This document shows, piece by piece, positions 27,054 to 36,331 of a DNA stretch of 64,000 nt; the first letter of the stretch is position 1, and each line of letters opens with the position of its first letter. The DNA comes from Mangrovimicrobium sp033283385 (lineage in GTDB: Bacteria > Pseudomonadota > Gammaproteobacteria > Pseudomonadales > Halieaceae). The notes beneath the pieces are model-generated. The model ran no database searches. It was not told the origin of the DNA and worked only from the letters and a program-made list of their open reading frames with translations. Made by a program: the position numbers and the translations under genes. The DNA is taken from positions 124,001 through 188,000 of the forward strand of contig JAWMQQ010000001.1 of NCBI GenBank assembly GCA_033283385.1, given 5' to 3'.

Positions 27054-28813
27054 GCGCTCTTTGCCTGCCGCTGGCTTTCATGGGCTTCGATCAGGCCGAT
27101 GAACGCGTCTTCCATGCTCGGGTCCGGCATCTGCGCGCTGCGAAAGCGCGCCTTCATTTCCGCCGGCGTGCCCTCGGCGAGGACTTCGCCCTCGGCCATG
27201 ATCACCAGCCGGTCGCAGTAGTCCGCCTCGTCCATGAAGTGGGTGGTGACCAGCACGGTGACCCCGGATTCCGCGAGCGCGTCGATGCGAAGCCAGAACT
27301 CGCGCCGCGCCAGCGGGTCGACGCCGGAGGTCGGTTCGTCGAGGAACAGGATGTCCGGCTCGTGCATCAGGGCGGCGGCCATGGCCAGGCGCTGCTTGTA
27401 ACCCATCGGCAGGTCGCCGCTGGCTGAATTGGCATAGTCCGTCAGTTCGAAGCCCGCCAGCGCCCAGTCGATGCGCTGCCGGGTACGGTTGCGGTCCAGG
27501 CCGTAGGCGCTGGCGAAGAAGCGCAGGTTCTGCAGCACGGTCAGGTCTGCATATAGCGAGAAGCGCTGCGCCATGTACCCCAGCCGGCCGCGCGCCCGGG
27601 ATGCCGCGCGGCGCAGGTCCAGCCCGGCCACCTGCACCTCGCCCCCCGAGACCGGCAGCAGGCCGCAGAGCATGCGGAAGGTGGTCGACTTGCCCGCGCC
27701 GTTGGCGCCCAGCAGGCCGAAGATCTCGCCGCGCTGCACGCTGAAGCTGACGCCCTTCACGGCGTAGAAATCGCCGAAGCGGCGCTCCAGGTCCCGCACC
27801 CGGATTACCGCGTCGTCACCACCGCCTGCCGGGGACTGCTGGCGGGCAATGCCGGTGACCGCGGGCGCGGCTGTCTCCTGGTCGCCTTTCAGGGTTGCGA
27901 TAAAGGCGTCCTCGAAACTCGGCTCGGCCGCCGTCACCTCCAGTTGCCCGTCGTCGGCCAGCTCCCCTGGCAACTCCGGCATGCCCTCCCGTGCGGTGAC
28001 CACGCGTACCTGCTCGCCCTCGATGACGGCATCGACGATACCGGGCACCGCGCTGAGCCGGCCCTGCAGCGTGCGCTTGCCCATCGCCGCCGCGCTGACG
28101 CGGAAGCTGCGGCCGCGCATCGGTTCGCTGAAGCTCGCCGGCGCACCCTGCCCGAGGCGCTTTCCCCTGTGCATCAGGATGACCTCGTCGCAGCGTTCGG
28201 CCTCGTCGAGGTAGGCGGTGCTCAGCAGTACGCTCATGCCCTCGTCGCGCACCTGCCGGTAGACGATCTCCCAGAGCTCGCGGCGCGACACCGGGTCGAC
28301 ACCCACTGTGGGTTCGTCCAGCAGCAGCAGGGCGGGCGGGCGCACCAGGGTGCAGGCCAGGCCGAGCTTCTGCTTCATGCCGCCGGACAAACGGCCGGCG
28401 AGGCGGCGGGTGAAGGGCGCCAGGCCGGTCATGTGCATCAACTCGGCGTAGCGGGCGGCGCGCTCGTTTGTGGCGACCCCTTGAAGGTCCGCATAGAGAT
28501 CGAGGTTTTCCTGCACGCTGAGGTCCTCGTACAGGCCGAAGCGCTGCGGCATGTAGCCCAGCGAGGACTGCACCTGCAGCGGCTGCGCGACGACATCGAT
28601 GCCCAGGGCGTGAATCTGCCCGCTGTCCGGTACCAGCAGGCCCGCGGCCAGGCGCATCAGCGTGGTTTTGCCGGCGCCGTCGGGGCCGATCAGCCCGGTG
28701 ACCTTGCCGGGTTGCGTTTCCAGGTCGACGCCGTCCAGCGCCTTGACGCTCAGGCCGCCGGCGACAAAGGTTTTACTGACGGACTCGAAGACGAGTGCTC
28801 CGGGGGGCGCCAC
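27050..28813 (-). CDS. ybhF: ABC exporter ATPase with two fused nucleotide-binding domains, YbhF-like
   Basis: A 587-residue protein with two NBDs. NBD1 has Walker A GPDGAGKTT, signature LSGGMKQKL and Walker B LLLLDEPTVGVDP. NBD2 has Walker A GANGAGKST, degenerate signature LPMGYKQRL and Walker B ILFLDEPTSGVDP. An LPxGxKQR form in the second domain is usual for YbhF-type proteins, not a defect. The GTG at 28813 was chosen because the longer reading frame would run into the HlyD gene; it begins one base after that gene's stop. Order and lengths match E. coli ybhG-ybhF-ybhS-ybhR. Confidence 0.9.
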   Translation of the reverse strand: MAPPGALVFESVSKTFVAGGLSVKALDGVDLETQPGKVTGLIGPDGAGKTTLMRLAAGLLVPDSGQIHALGIDVVAQPLQVQSSLGYMPQRFGLYEDLSVQENLDLYADLQGVATNERAARYAELMHMTGLAPFTRRLAGRLSGGMKQKLGLACTLVRPPALLLLDEPTVGVDPVSRRELWEIVYRQVRDEGMSVLLSTAYLDEAERCDEVILMHRGKRLGQGAPASFSEPMRGRSFRVSAAAMGKRTLQGRLSAVPGIVDAVIEGEQVRVVTAREGMPELPGELADDGQLEVTAAEPSFEDAFIATLKGDQETAAPAVTGIARQQSPAGGGDDAVIRVRDLERRFGDFYAVKGVSFSVQRGEIFGLLGANGAGKSTTFRMLCGLLPVSGGEVQVAGLDLRRAASRARGRLGYMAQRFSLYADLTVLQNLRFFASAYGLDRNRTRQRIDWALAGFELTDYANSASGDLPMGYKQRLAMAAALMHEPDILFLDEPTSGVDPLARREFWLRIDALAESGVTVLVTTHFMDEADYCDRLVIMAEGEVLAEGTPAEMKARFRSAQMPDPSMEDAFIGLIEAHESQRQAKSA

Positions 28814-28814
28814 C

Positions 28815-29876
28815 TCAGCCGTTCTCCCGCTCCGCGCAATCCGGTGTGGTGTGGCCGGCGGCCGGCTTCGGCTGGTCCAGCGCGATGGTGACGGTGGCGG
28901 GCATGCCCAGGCGCAATTCGTTTTCCGGGTTACAGACATACACGCGGACCTGGTACACCAGTTGCGTGCGCAACTCCGGCGTCTCCACGTTCTTGGGCGT
29001 GAATTCCGCCGTGGGCGAGATATGGCCGATCCAGCCTCGGTAGGTTTTGCCCGGGTGGCTGTCCGTCGACACCTGGGCCGCCATGCCCGGCGCCAGCTTG
29101 CCCAGCACCGTTTCCGGCGCGTAGGTGCGCACCCAGACGGGATTGATCATGGCCAGGGTGAACACGGGGGTCTGGGGGCTCGCCATGTCGCCCGGTTCCA
29201 GGATGCGGTCGCGGATTACGCCGTCGGCTGGCGAATGGAGTTCGGTGTCCTTGAGCACCTCGGCCGCCAGCGCCAGCTGGGCCTCATCCATTTGGAGCAT
29301 CGACCGCGCCGCCTCGATGTCCTCCTGCCGGGGCCCCTCGACCGCGAGCGCCAGGGCGTCCTCGGCCACCTTGACCTCGGCGCGCGCGACTTCCAGTCCG
29401 GCCGCGGCATCGTCGACCGCCTGCTTGGTGGTGGCGTGTTGTTTGGAAAGGTCGAGGATGCGCTTGTAGGTCAGTTCGGCGTCGACGCGCTTCGCCTTCG
29501 CGGCTTCCACCTCAGCCTGGGCCTGGCTGATTTCCGCGGGCCGGCTGCCGGCCTCCAGCCGGGCCACCACGGCTTTCTGCGAAGCCACGCTCGCCTCGGC
29601 GGCGGCATAGGCGGCCTGCGCGCGCTCCCTGTGCAGGGTGGCGAGCAATTGCCCCTGCCGCACGTGGTCGCCCTCGTTGACCAGCAGCTTGTCGATGTGT
29701 TCGCTGTTGTTGAAGGCGAGGTCGGCCTCGCGGATATCGACATTGCCGTACAGGACCAGGCGGGACGCGTCTGCCTGCGTGTGCCGGTGAAGGTACCACC
29801 AGCCACCCGCGCCGGACGCCAGTACCAGGAGCAGCAGAACTGCCAGCGCGCGAATGCGCTTTTTTTTGCCTTCCAT
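28815..29876 (-). CDS. ybhG: HlyD/membrane-fusion protein, YbhG-like
   Basis: Periplasmic adaptor of 353 residues. A short basic start and one membrane anchor (about residues 9-27, ALAVLLLLVLASGAGGWW) precede a split biotinyl-lipoyl domain (GNVDIREADLAF and the later LHSPADGVIRDR) around an alanine-rich coiled-coil hairpin at about 80-200. First gene of the exporter operon. No divergent TetR such as CecR is next to it, unlike the E. coli locus, and the shared 16-bp motif was not seen upstream. Expected to bridge inner-membrane permeases to an outer-membrane channel. Confidence 0.9.
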   Translation of the reverse strand: MEGKKKRIRALAVLLLLVLASGAGGWWYLHRHTQADASRLVLYGNVDIREADLAFNNSEHIDKLLVNEGDHVRQGQLLATLHRERAQAAYAAAEASVASQKAVVARLEAGSRPAEISQAQAEVEAAKAKRVDAELTYKRILDLSKQHATTKQAVDDAAAGLEVARAEVKVAEDALALAVEGPRQEDIEAARSMLQMDEAQLALAAEVLKDTELHSPADGVIRDRILEPGDMASPQTPVFTLAMINPVWVRTYAPETVLGKLAPGMAAQVSTDSHPGKTYRGWIGHISPTAEFTPKNVETPELRTQLVYQVRVYVCNPENELRLGMPATVTIALDQPKPAAGHTTPDCAERENG

Positions 29877-29951
29877 TGGAGTGACCGAGTTTCCCAGTGC
29901 CCGAAAACTCTAGCCTACCGCGGGTGGTTGCTCCAGTGTAAGTGACAGGGA

Positions 29952-31595
29952 TCAAGTGGCTGCGATTGCGCCGGGTGCTTCTCCTTGCAGCAGCACGCCG
30001 GGGCCGGTAAAGCGTACCCCGGCGGTTTCGGCGATTTGCATGATGCCGAGGTTCAGTTCCTCCGCGACGCGCAGGAATTCCTGGTAGTCCCGCGTATCCA
30101 CGCCGGCATCCAGCCGCAGGATGGCATTGGCGTCGCGGATCTCCTCGAAGCGGACACTGACGGTCTCGTCAATGACCTTCTCATGCCCGGTGATGCATGT
30201 TCGAACCTCGTCGAGAATCCCGCCAAGCGTGCGTGAATCCGGCAGTGCCACCTGGTAGCGACGGTAGTAGCGAATGCGGTCGCGCCGGGAATAGTTCTCG
30301 ATCTCCTGGGAGGAAAACACCGAGTTGGGAATGACCACCATGGTGCGGTCCAGGGTGCGGATCAGTGTGGAGCGCAGGCCGATCTCCTCCACTGTCCCGG
30401 TGATCGAGCCGAAGCGGCAGAAGTCCCCGGCGCTCACCGGGCGCGCCGCGTACAGGGTGATGGCGCCGATCAGGTTTTCCAGCGTCTTCTGTGCCGCCAG
30501 GGCCACCGCCAGGCTGCCCACGCCCAGGCCGGCGAGGATGGTGGTCATGTTGTATCCGGCCTGGTTGGCCCACACCAGCACGATCAGGGTGACCAGCAGG
30601 ATTTTCACGATGGTGGTCATGGGCTTGAGCAGGGCTACGTACTGCGCGTTGCCCGCGTACTGCAGCTTGCGGATCTTGTAGTCGCGCAGCAGGGTGAGGG
30701 AACCGAGCAGCAGCACGGTAAAGGCCACGTAGTCGATGCCGGAGGATTCCAGCAGGATGCGCGTCGTCAGTGAGAGCCCCAGCTCCCCGATCAGCGCGCG
30801 CGCCAGCACCAGGAAAATGAAAAACCGTATCGGCACCCGGAAGAAGCGCCGGATCCCGTTGGGAAAGTGGTTCGGGATCAGCAGTGCGAGGCGCATCAAC
30901 AGGTAACTGGCCAGCATGGCCAGCGGCCAGGCCACCAGGAAGGACAGCACCATGCCGACCACCTGCCAGTTCTCCATGCCGAGTAAACGGAAGTCGGGCA
31001 GCCAGCTGCCGAGGCGGTAGGCCGTCTCGCTGTAGCCCAGCTCCGCCCACATGTCCGGGATTCTCGCAACGGTGGCGTTGGAGATTTTCCAGGTCAGTGC
31101 GCCGTCGCTGCCGGGTACCCGCTGCAGGTAGACGGGTATTGTCTCGTCGGTGAGCCGGATTTCGCCGACCTTGTCGCGGTATTTGGGGAGGCCGTCGTCG
31201 AGGTTACCCTCCGGATCGTCACTGAGCGTTGTGATGTCGAGGATATTCTGCTGGTTCCAGACGTAGCTCAGCGCTTTCGCCAGTCTCTGGTCACTCCAAC
31301 CGTCCAGTTGGTTGGCGATGTAGCGCCGGTCGAGGAAGTTCGCGGCGGCGGCGTAGTCCCGCGCGCGCATGTCCTCGCGCAATTCGATCATCGCGGAGAG
31401 CGGCGTCGACTGGGCCGCGGAACCGCGGCTTTCCTTCTGTTTGGCCTGGATTTCGAGTTCGTCGGCCTGTTGTGCCTTTTCGATCAGTTCCCGGGCGGAT
31501 ATGTCCGGGTCGCCAGCCTGGGGCTGGGAGATCGCCGGGGCGCAAAGCAGCAGGAGCAGCAGGAGTGTGGGCAGCCGGAAAAAGGTCTTGCGCAT
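29952..31595 (-). CDS. MscS-family mechanosensitive channel
   Basis: A 547-residue protein with an exported N-terminal region (MRKTFFRLPTLLLLLLLCAPA signal, a helical periplasmic part) followed by several membrane helices. The pore-lining MscS helix is GLGVGSLAVALAAQKTLEN, then the beta domain with GDFCRFGSITGTVEEIGLRS and a cytoplasmic alpha/beta end. The ATG at 31595 gives a clean signal peptide and has GGGAC upstream; an ATG 30 bp earlier has no ribosome site. Gates on membrane tension to release solutes during osmotic downshock. Not obviously linked to the neighbouring exporter operon (75-bp gap, same direction). Confidence 0.9.
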   Translation of the reverse strand: MRKTFFRLPTLLLLLLLCAPAISQPQAGDPDISARELIEKAQQADELEIQAKQKESRGSAAQSTPLSAMIELREDMRARDYAAAANFLDRRYIANQLDGWSDQRLAKALSYVWNQQNILDITTLSDDPEGNLDDGLPKYRDKVGEIRLTDETIPVYLQRVPGSDGALTWKISNATVARIPDMWAELGYSETAYRLGSWLPDFRLLGMENWQVVGMVLSFLVAWPLAMLASYLLMRLALLIPNHFPNGIRRFFRVPIRFFIFLVLARALIGELGLSLTTRILLESSGIDYVAFTVLLLGSLTLLRDYKIRKLQYAGNAQYVALLKPMTTIVKILLVTLIVLVWANQAGYNMTTILAGLGVGSLAVALAAQKTLENLIGAITLYAARPVSAGDFCRFGSITGTVEEIGLRSTLIRTLDRTMVVIPNSVFSSQEIENYSRRDRIRYYRRYQVALPDSRTLGGILDEVRTCITGHEKVIDETVSVRFEEIRDANAILRLDAGVDTRDYQEFLRVAEELNLGIMQIAETAGVRFTGPGVLLQGEAPGAIAAT

Positions 31596-31813
31596 GTCTG
31601 TCAGTCCCGAACGAGTTAGCGCCATAGTAGCGAAACATACAGGACGGGTCGCATTATTATGTCGGGCTATTTCTTCATTTCGACTTAGCCCAAACTCGTC
31701 TAACTATTCCCTCATCTCCGATCTGCAAATTGTCTAGTATTCGCTTGCGGCGAGAGCCGTGGCTTTCCTGGAAATCTCGCCGGATACCAAATGTTAATGT
31801 CGGGAGAACTGTC

Positions 31814-32260
31814 ATGGAAACTGGAGAGGCTATTGGCGAGTTTGGATTGAAGATCACGAGTACCACACTGTCCGAATCCCTGCATGAAGGAACGAGGATC
31901 AACGTGGAAGGATCCATGAGCATGGGTGGCAATGTGGTTGGCACACTTACCCTGAGGCACGATGAACCGGTCGCCTATGAAGGAGGAAAGGTCGATTGGG
32001 TCGGTATTTCTACCGGGGAAGATGGTGAAGTCGTCCCCACTACCGGGAGAGGCTACTACTACAGGACTGCGCCGGAGCAGTGTCGGCTGAGGCTGGTGAC
32101 CCAGGTAGCGAACGGCGATTGCGCGCTGGTGGAAGGCACTCTTTCACCCGGTCACTATAGCGGGGTTGTATTCGCCTGGGAGGGAAACACAGCCCTGGCG
32201 GGTAAGCATCGTCCTATCAAGAGCAAGAAAGAGCCTGCCAGGGCTAAAATGAGCCATTGA
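31814..32260 (+). CDS. Hypothetical protein, predicted all-beta
   Basis: No family recognised. The 148-residue product begins METGEAIGEFGLK and alternates polar and hydrophobic residues with many Gly and Thr, as in a beta sandwich. Examples are NVVGTLTLRHDEPVAYEGG and GHYSGVVFAWEGNTAL. The basic tail is KHRPIKSKKEPARAK. No signal peptide or membrane helix is evident. GGGAGA before the ATG at 31814 supports this start over one 84 bp upstream. It stands alone between the divergent MscS gene and the convergent SDR gene and marks the right border of the block lacking the shared operator motif. Confidence 0.6.
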   Translation: METGEAIGEFGLKITSTTLSESLHEGTRINVEGSMSMGGNVVGTLTLRHDEPVAYEGGKVDWVGISTGEDGEVVPTTGRGYYYRTAPEQCRLRLVTQVANGDCALVEGTLSPGHYSGVVFAWEGNTALAGKHRPIKSKKEPARAKMSH

Positions 32261-32383
32261 AAGGCATGCTACGGATAAAGTGCGCCGCTCCGGGCTCGTG
32301 GAGGAGAGCGCAGAGATCTCCCGCACTTTGAACATGGGGCCGGACTCCCTGGAATGGGATCAAGGAGTCTCGCCCCTTGAGTT

Positions 32384-33166
32384 TCAGACTCCCGGCAGGC
32401 CGGCAGTCGCGCCGCCGTCGATGACCATCTCCGCACCGGTCACGAACTGCGCAGCGTCCGAGGCCAGGTAGACCAGCAGCCCGACCACTTCCTCGCAGCG
32501 CCCCAGCCGGCCCGCCGCGGCGACATTTTCCAGCATGGCGCGCGCAGCCGTTGGGTCCGGCGCGCTGGCGATGGCGCCCTGGATCAGCGGCGTCTCGATG
32601 ACTCCGGGGTGGATGGTATTGCAGCGGATGTTGAGCTTTTTGTGCGCACAGTGCACTGCCACCGACTTGGCGAGCAGGCGCAGGGCGCCCTTGGTGGTGG
32701 AGTAGGTGACGTCGCCCGCCAGCGCCAGTATCCCGTTGATCGAGCTGTTGAGCACGATGGAGCCGCCTGCGCCGTCCGGGTTGTCCTTCATGATGGCGAT
32801 GGCGTGCTTGCAGGTGAGCATGCTGCCGGTCAGGTTGACGTCGACGATGTTGCGCCAGGCGTCCAGCTCCACCGTCTCGATGTCGCTGTCGCCGGCGTTG
32901 ATGCCGGCGTTGCCGAAGGCCAGGTCCAGCCGGCCCATGCGCTTGCGGATGGTGTCCTCGACCTCCGCCCAGCCCTCGGCGTCCTGGACGCGATGGCGCA
33001 CGAAGACCGCGCCGGTCTCGGCGCAGATTGCCTCCGCGGCCTCGGTATTGCCGCCGGTGAAAACGACGCGCGCACCTTCGGCGACCAGTCCGCGTACCGC
33101 GGCTGCGCCGATCCCGTTGGTGCCCCCTGTCACCAGGGCCACCTTGTTCTCCAGTTGGCCTGCCAT
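32384..33166 (-). CDS. SDR-family oxidoreductase
   Basis: Classical SDR of 260 residues. TGGTNGIG opens the Rossmann fold, NAGINAGD replaces NNAG, and the catalytic Ser (LNSSINGI) and YSTTK are intact. GAGGAC precedes the ATG at 33166; the much longer in-frame extension upstream is rejected because homology starts here. It is divergent from the SRPBCC/isomerase/ABM/Rieske operon with operator D between them, so the two sides are probably co-regulated. Likely oxidises a hydroxylated intermediate made by the Rieske enzyme of the opposite operon (inference from context). Confidence 0.9.
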   Translation of the reverse strand: MAGQLENKVALVTGGTNGIGAAAVRGLVAEGARVVFTGGNTEAAEAICAETGAVFVRHRVQDAEGWAEVEDTIRKRMGRLDLAFGNAGINAGDSDIETVELDAWRNIVDVNLTGSMLTCKHAIAIMKDNPDGAGGSIVLNSSINGILALAGDVTYSTTKGALRLLAKSVAVHCAHKKLNIRCNTIHPGVIETPLIQGAIASAPDPTAARAMLENVAAAGRLGRCEEVVGLLVYLASDAAQFVTGAEMVIDGGATAGLPGV

Positions 33167-33286
33167 GCGTGTTGTCCTCATTATTCGTGTTGCGGGTCGG
33201 TTGTATAGCGGGCTGCCATCCACCCCCCGGAAGGCGGTTTTTGTTTGTCTGGTGGGAGAGCTTAACCGCCGAATTATAAAAAAGCA

Positions 33287-33302
33287 AACAGGCTTGACTT
33301 TT
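33287..33302. promoter_or_regulatory. Candidate operator D of the shared 16-bp motif
   Basis: AACAGG-CTTG-ACTTTT, preceded by TATAAAAAAGCA, in the 222-bp gap between the SDR (left) and SRPBCC (right) genes. The flank TATAAAAAAGCAAACAGG is nearly identical to the flank of operator E at 37424, so the family resemblance extends beyond the 16 bp. Confidence 0.45.
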
Positions 33303-33388
33303 ATTTGGTGGATGCCTAATCTGGCAGGCGAATCGAACCGATGCCGCGCCTCGACCCAAGCATAAATAAACCAGAGGATTCGACCCGT

Positions 33389-33832
33389 ATGCCCACGATC
33401 GATATACATCACGACTGCAAAGCCGACCCGGAGGTCATCTGGGGGCTGATCGTCGACTTCGGCAATATCGAGGCGTGGTGGCCCAAGGGTGGAGCCGTGG
33501 ATATCGAGCGCGTCGAGGTGGAAGGCGAGGGCATAGGCACTACCCGGCACATCTACAACGCCGGCATGCCGGCGCCGGTCAGCGAACGGCTGGATGCGCT
33601 GGACCCGGAGAAGCTTTCCTGGCGGCTGTCCATCGTCGGCGACCGCCCCGCCGGCATCCGTCTCTACAACGCCCGCGGCACGCTTTCGACGCTGCCGGGC
33701 AACACCTGCCGCATCGCCTACCACGGCGACTTCGAGGCGGAGCCAGGTCGCGAGGACGAGGCCCGCCAGTTCCTGCTGGGCGCCTACCAGTTGATGTTCC
33801 AGGGCCTGGCGCAGGCCGCCGCGCGGGCATGA
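33389..33832 (+). CDS. SRPBCC (polyketide cyclase/START-like) protein
   Basis: A 147-residue single-domain protein with the family pattern: beta strand IDIHHDCKADPEVIW, helix LIVDFGNIEAWWP, and a long C-terminal helix ARQFLLGAYQLMFQGLA. SRPBCC proteins bind hydrophobic ligands in a central cavity, and some act as cyclases or hydrolases. AGAGGA upstream of 33389 fixes the start. First gene of a four-gene operon ending with a Rieske oxygenase, and it overlaps the next gene by 4 bp (ATGA), so the two are coupled. Probably carries or processes a hydrophobic pathway intermediate. Confidence 0.85.
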   Translation: MPTIDIHHDCKADPEVIWGLIVDFGNIEAWWPKGGAVDIERVEVEGEGIGTTRHIYNAGMPAPVSERLDALDPEKLSWRLSIVGDRPAGIRLYNARGTLSTLPGNTCRIAYHGDFEAEPGREDEARQFLLGAYQLMFQGLAQAAARA

Positions 33833-34725
33833 GCGCCGCGCACTTCACACTCTGGCCCGCCTGCGTCAAGACGCACGGGTTCGCCGAGCAGCTGGCCGCG
33901 GCCCAGGCCGGCGGTTTCGACCGCCTGCCGATCGGCCTGCTGACATACTGGGCGTTGCGTGACGAAGGACTGTCACCGGCCGATATTCGCGCAATGGCGG
34001 ACGACCACGGTGTCTCGCTGGGCCACTACGACGGTTTTACCGCCTGGGCGCCCTATGCGCTTCCCGCGGAAACTCCCGACGCGGCGCGCGCGGTTTTCGA
34101 CGCCTCTGCCGACGATTGCCTGCGCATCTGCGACGAACTCGGCCTGCCGTCAATCGGCTGCACCGGCGTGTACGACCCGGCGCAGGCCGAGACCTCCCGC
34201 CTTGTGGATGCCTTTGCCGCTTTCGCACAGCGGGCCGGCGAGCACGGCGTGCAGGTGGACCTGGAGTTCATCCCCATGTGGGCGATCCCCGACCTGTCCA
34301 GCGCCTGGGAGATCATCTCCGGCGCCGGCAGCGACAACGCCGCGGTGATGGTCGACAGCTGGCACTTCTTTCGCGGCAGCGCCGACCTCGACCTGCTGGA
34401 GCGGATGCCCGCCGGCAGCATTCGCACGGTGCAACTGGCGGATGCCCCGGTACACCCAGATGGCACAGACCTGTTTACCGAGTGCCTGACGCGCCGCCAG
34501 GTCCCTGGCGAAGGCCACCTGCCGCTGACCCGCTTCATCGACATCCTCTCGCGCAAGGGCGGGGTTATGGATATCGGGCCGGAAGTGTTCGCCGACGAAC
34601 TGGACGAGCTGCCGGCCGTGGTCGCCGCCGGCCGCGTGGCGGACGGTTGCCTGCGGCTGTTGCAGGCCACCGCGCTGGACCCCTTTGCAGGATCGCAGGC
34701 GACGTTCGCCGCGGTCCCCAACTGA
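33829..34725 (+). CDS. Sugar-phosphate isomerase/epimerase-like TIM barrel protein
   Basis: A 298-residue xylose-isomerase-like barrel (AP-endonuclease-2 fold). Segments with likely metal ligands are DLEFIPMW (Glu), MVDSWHFF (Asp, His), VQLADAP (Asp) and the late MDIGPEVF. The start ATG overlaps the SRPBCC stop. Family members isomerise or epimerise sugars, inositols and other hydroxy-ketones. In this operon it may rearrange a non-sugar hydroxy-ketone. Followed after 29 bp by the ABM-domain gene. Exact reaction unassigned. Confidence 0.83.
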   Translation: MSAAHFTLWPACVKTHGFAEQLAAAQAGGFDRLPIGLLTYWALRDEGLSPADIRAMADDHGVSLGHYDGFTAWAPYALPAETPDAARAVFDASADDCLRICDELGLPSIGCTGVYDPAQAETSRLVDAFAAFAQRAGEHGVQVDLEFIPMWAIPDLSSAWEIISGAGSDNAAVMVDSWHFFRGSADLDLLERMPAGSIRTVQLADAPVHPDGTDLFTECLTRRQVPGEGHLPLTRFIDILSRKGGVMDIGPEVFADELDELPAVVAAGRVADGCLRLLQATALDPFAGSQATFAAVPN

Positions 34726-34754
34726 CAATAAACCGACGAGTACGGAGAACCGAC

Positions 34755-35066
34755 ATGATCGCCATCATCGCCCGCGTGGAAATCGCACCCAAGGACGCCG
34801 ACAAATACGTCACCCTGGCCCAGGACCTTGTCGAGCCCACCCGCAAGGAGAAGGGCTGCGAGGTCTACGGCATGGCACGGGATATCTGCGACCCCAACGT
34901 GGTCTGGATCACCGAGCAGTGGGCCACCCAGGAAGACCTGGACAACCACTTGCGCATGCCGCATATCAAGGACTTCATCGCCAAGGCCGGCGAGCTGGAG
35001 GTACTGGCCATGGACGACCGCCAGTACCAGTACACTTCATGGGCCCCGGTGGTAATGCCGGCATAA
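34755..35066 (+). CDS. ABM-domain (antibiotic biosynthesis monooxygenase-type) protein
   Basis: A small 103-residue dimeric alpha+beta barrel protein. It begins MIAIIARVEIAPKDADKYV and contains the ITEQWATQEDLDNHLRMPHI stretch typical of ABM/dabB-like proteins. Members range from cofactor-free quinone-forming monooxygenases to heme-degrading enzymes and isomerases. GGAGAAC precedes the ATG. Third gene of the operon before the Rieske oxygenase (41-bp gap). A role in handling an oxygenated, possibly quinoid, intermediate is an inference. Confidence 0.85.
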   Translation: MIAIIARVEIAPKDADKYVTLAQDLVEPTRKEKGCEVYGMARDICDPNVVWITEQWATQEDLDNHLRMPHIKDFIAKAGELEVLAMDDRQYQYTSWAPVVMPA

Positions 35067-35107
35067 GCCGTACCGCCACTCACACACCGATTGCAGGGAG
35101 AGTCGCC

Positions 35108-36289
35108 ATGGGTATGGCCGAACGCTACAACGAAATCGTCGGGCACATGCTGGACTATGTCGAGCAGAAGCAGACCGACGGCGCCGAGGGCACCCTGCGC
35201 GTGCCCGCCAGTAACTACACCGATCAGCAAGTGTTCCAGCGCGAGATGGACCTGATCTTCCGCCGCGTGCCGGTGCTGGTCGGCCTCTCGGTGGAGATTC
35301 CCGAGCCGGGCGACTTCAAGACCATCGAGATGCTCGGCATGCCGCTGCTGGTGACCCGCGGCCGCGACGGCGGTGTGCGGGTGATGCTCAACGTCTGCAG
35401 CCACCGGGCGATGACCCTGACCACCGAGGCCTGCGGCAACCGCAAGCTGTTCACCTGCCCCTACCACAGCTGGTCCTTCGACTGCGACGGCAACCTGCGC
35501 GGCATCGCCGAGGCGGAAAAATTCGGCGACGTCGACAAGGGCGAACTGGGCCTGACGCAACTGCAGGCCTGCGAGCGCGGCGGCCTGATCTTCGCCGTGC
35601 TGGACCCGGCAAGGAAGGATGAGGTCGACTTCGACGGATTCCTCGGCGGCATGATCGAGGACATCGAGGCCAAGAATTTCGGTGACTGGTACTACTGCGG
35701 CAAGCGCGAGATGAAGGGCGCCAACTGGAAGGTGGCCTACGACGGCTACCTGGAGGGCTACCATTTCGCAGCGGCGCACCCGGATACCATCCACCCGCGC
35801 ACCTATTCCAACATCATGCACTTCGAGGCCTTCGGCCCGCACCTGCTGATCGGCTTCCCCCAGCGCAGTATCGACAAGCTGCGCGATGTGCCGCGGGAGC
35901 AGTGGTGGCAGCACGAGAACGACGGCTATGACTTCGTGCGCACGCTGTTCCCCAATGTATCGATTTTTGTCGCGCCGGAGATTACCTCGGTGTCCCAGCT
36001 GATTCCCGGCCCCACGGCAGCCGAGAACCGCACCATCATCTACTTCCTGCACCGCGAGCACCCGCAGGACGACAAGGGCAAGGCGGACCTGGAACAGATG
36101 GTCGACTGGCTGGCCGCGGTGGTGGACAAGGAGGACTACCAGGTGGGCCTGCAGGTGCAGCGCGGCCTGGAATCCGGCGCGCACAAGGACGTCCTGTTCG
36201 GCCGCAACGAGCGCGGCAACCAGTACTTCCACCGCTGGGTGGACTACTACCTCGCCGACGATCCCTCCGCACCGACCCCGGAGTTCTGA
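35108..36289 (+). CDS. Rieske non-heme iron oxygenase, alpha subunit
   Basis: A 393-residue oxygenase. Rieske ligands are Cys97, His99, Cys117 and His120 (CSHR and CPYHSW). Mononuclear iron ligands include His219 and His224 in YDGYLEGYHFAAAH. It is the shortest of the three Rieske alpha subunits here and not a close copy of those at 8311 and 52561. GGGAGAG before the ATG sets the start. It ends the SRPBCC-isomerase-ABM operon and meets a dispersed inverted repeat at its stop codon. Electrons would come from a ferredoxin such as that at 37496. Probably hydroxylates a ring or side chain of the substrate. Confidence 0.92.
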   Translation: MGMAERYNEIVGHMLDYVEQKQTDGAEGTLRVPASNYTDQQVFQREMDLIFRRVPVLVGLSVEIPEPGDFKTIEMLGMPLLVTRGRDGGVRVMLNVCSHRAMTLTTEACGNRKLFTCPYHSWSFDCDGNLRGIAEAEKFGDVDKGELGLTQLQACERGGLIFAVLDPARKDEVDFDGFLGGMIEDIEAKNFGDWYYCGKREMKGANWKVAYDGYLEGYHFAAAHPDTIHPRTYSNIMHFEAFGPHLLIGFPQRSIDKLRDVPREQWWQHENDGYDFVRTLFPNVSIFVAPEITSVSQLIPGPTAAENRTIIYFLHREHPQDDKGKADLEQMVDWLAAVVDKEDYQVGLQVQRGLESGAHKDVLFGRNERGNQYFHRWVDYYLADDPSAPTPEF

Positions 36290-36331
36290 AAAAGGGGACG
36301 GGGAGATTTAAATCCCTCCGTCCCCATTTTT
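36289..36331. terminator. Inverted-repeat element acting as bidirectional terminator (GGGGACGG type)
   Basis: AAAAGGGGACGG and its counterpart CCGTCCCC-ATTTTT flank a GAGATTTAAATC centre. The element starts at the last base of the rightward Rieske stop codon and ends in the stop codon of the leftward medium-chain reductase, so it fills the whole convergent gap. It shares its core with the element at 7762-7810. Confidence 0.75.
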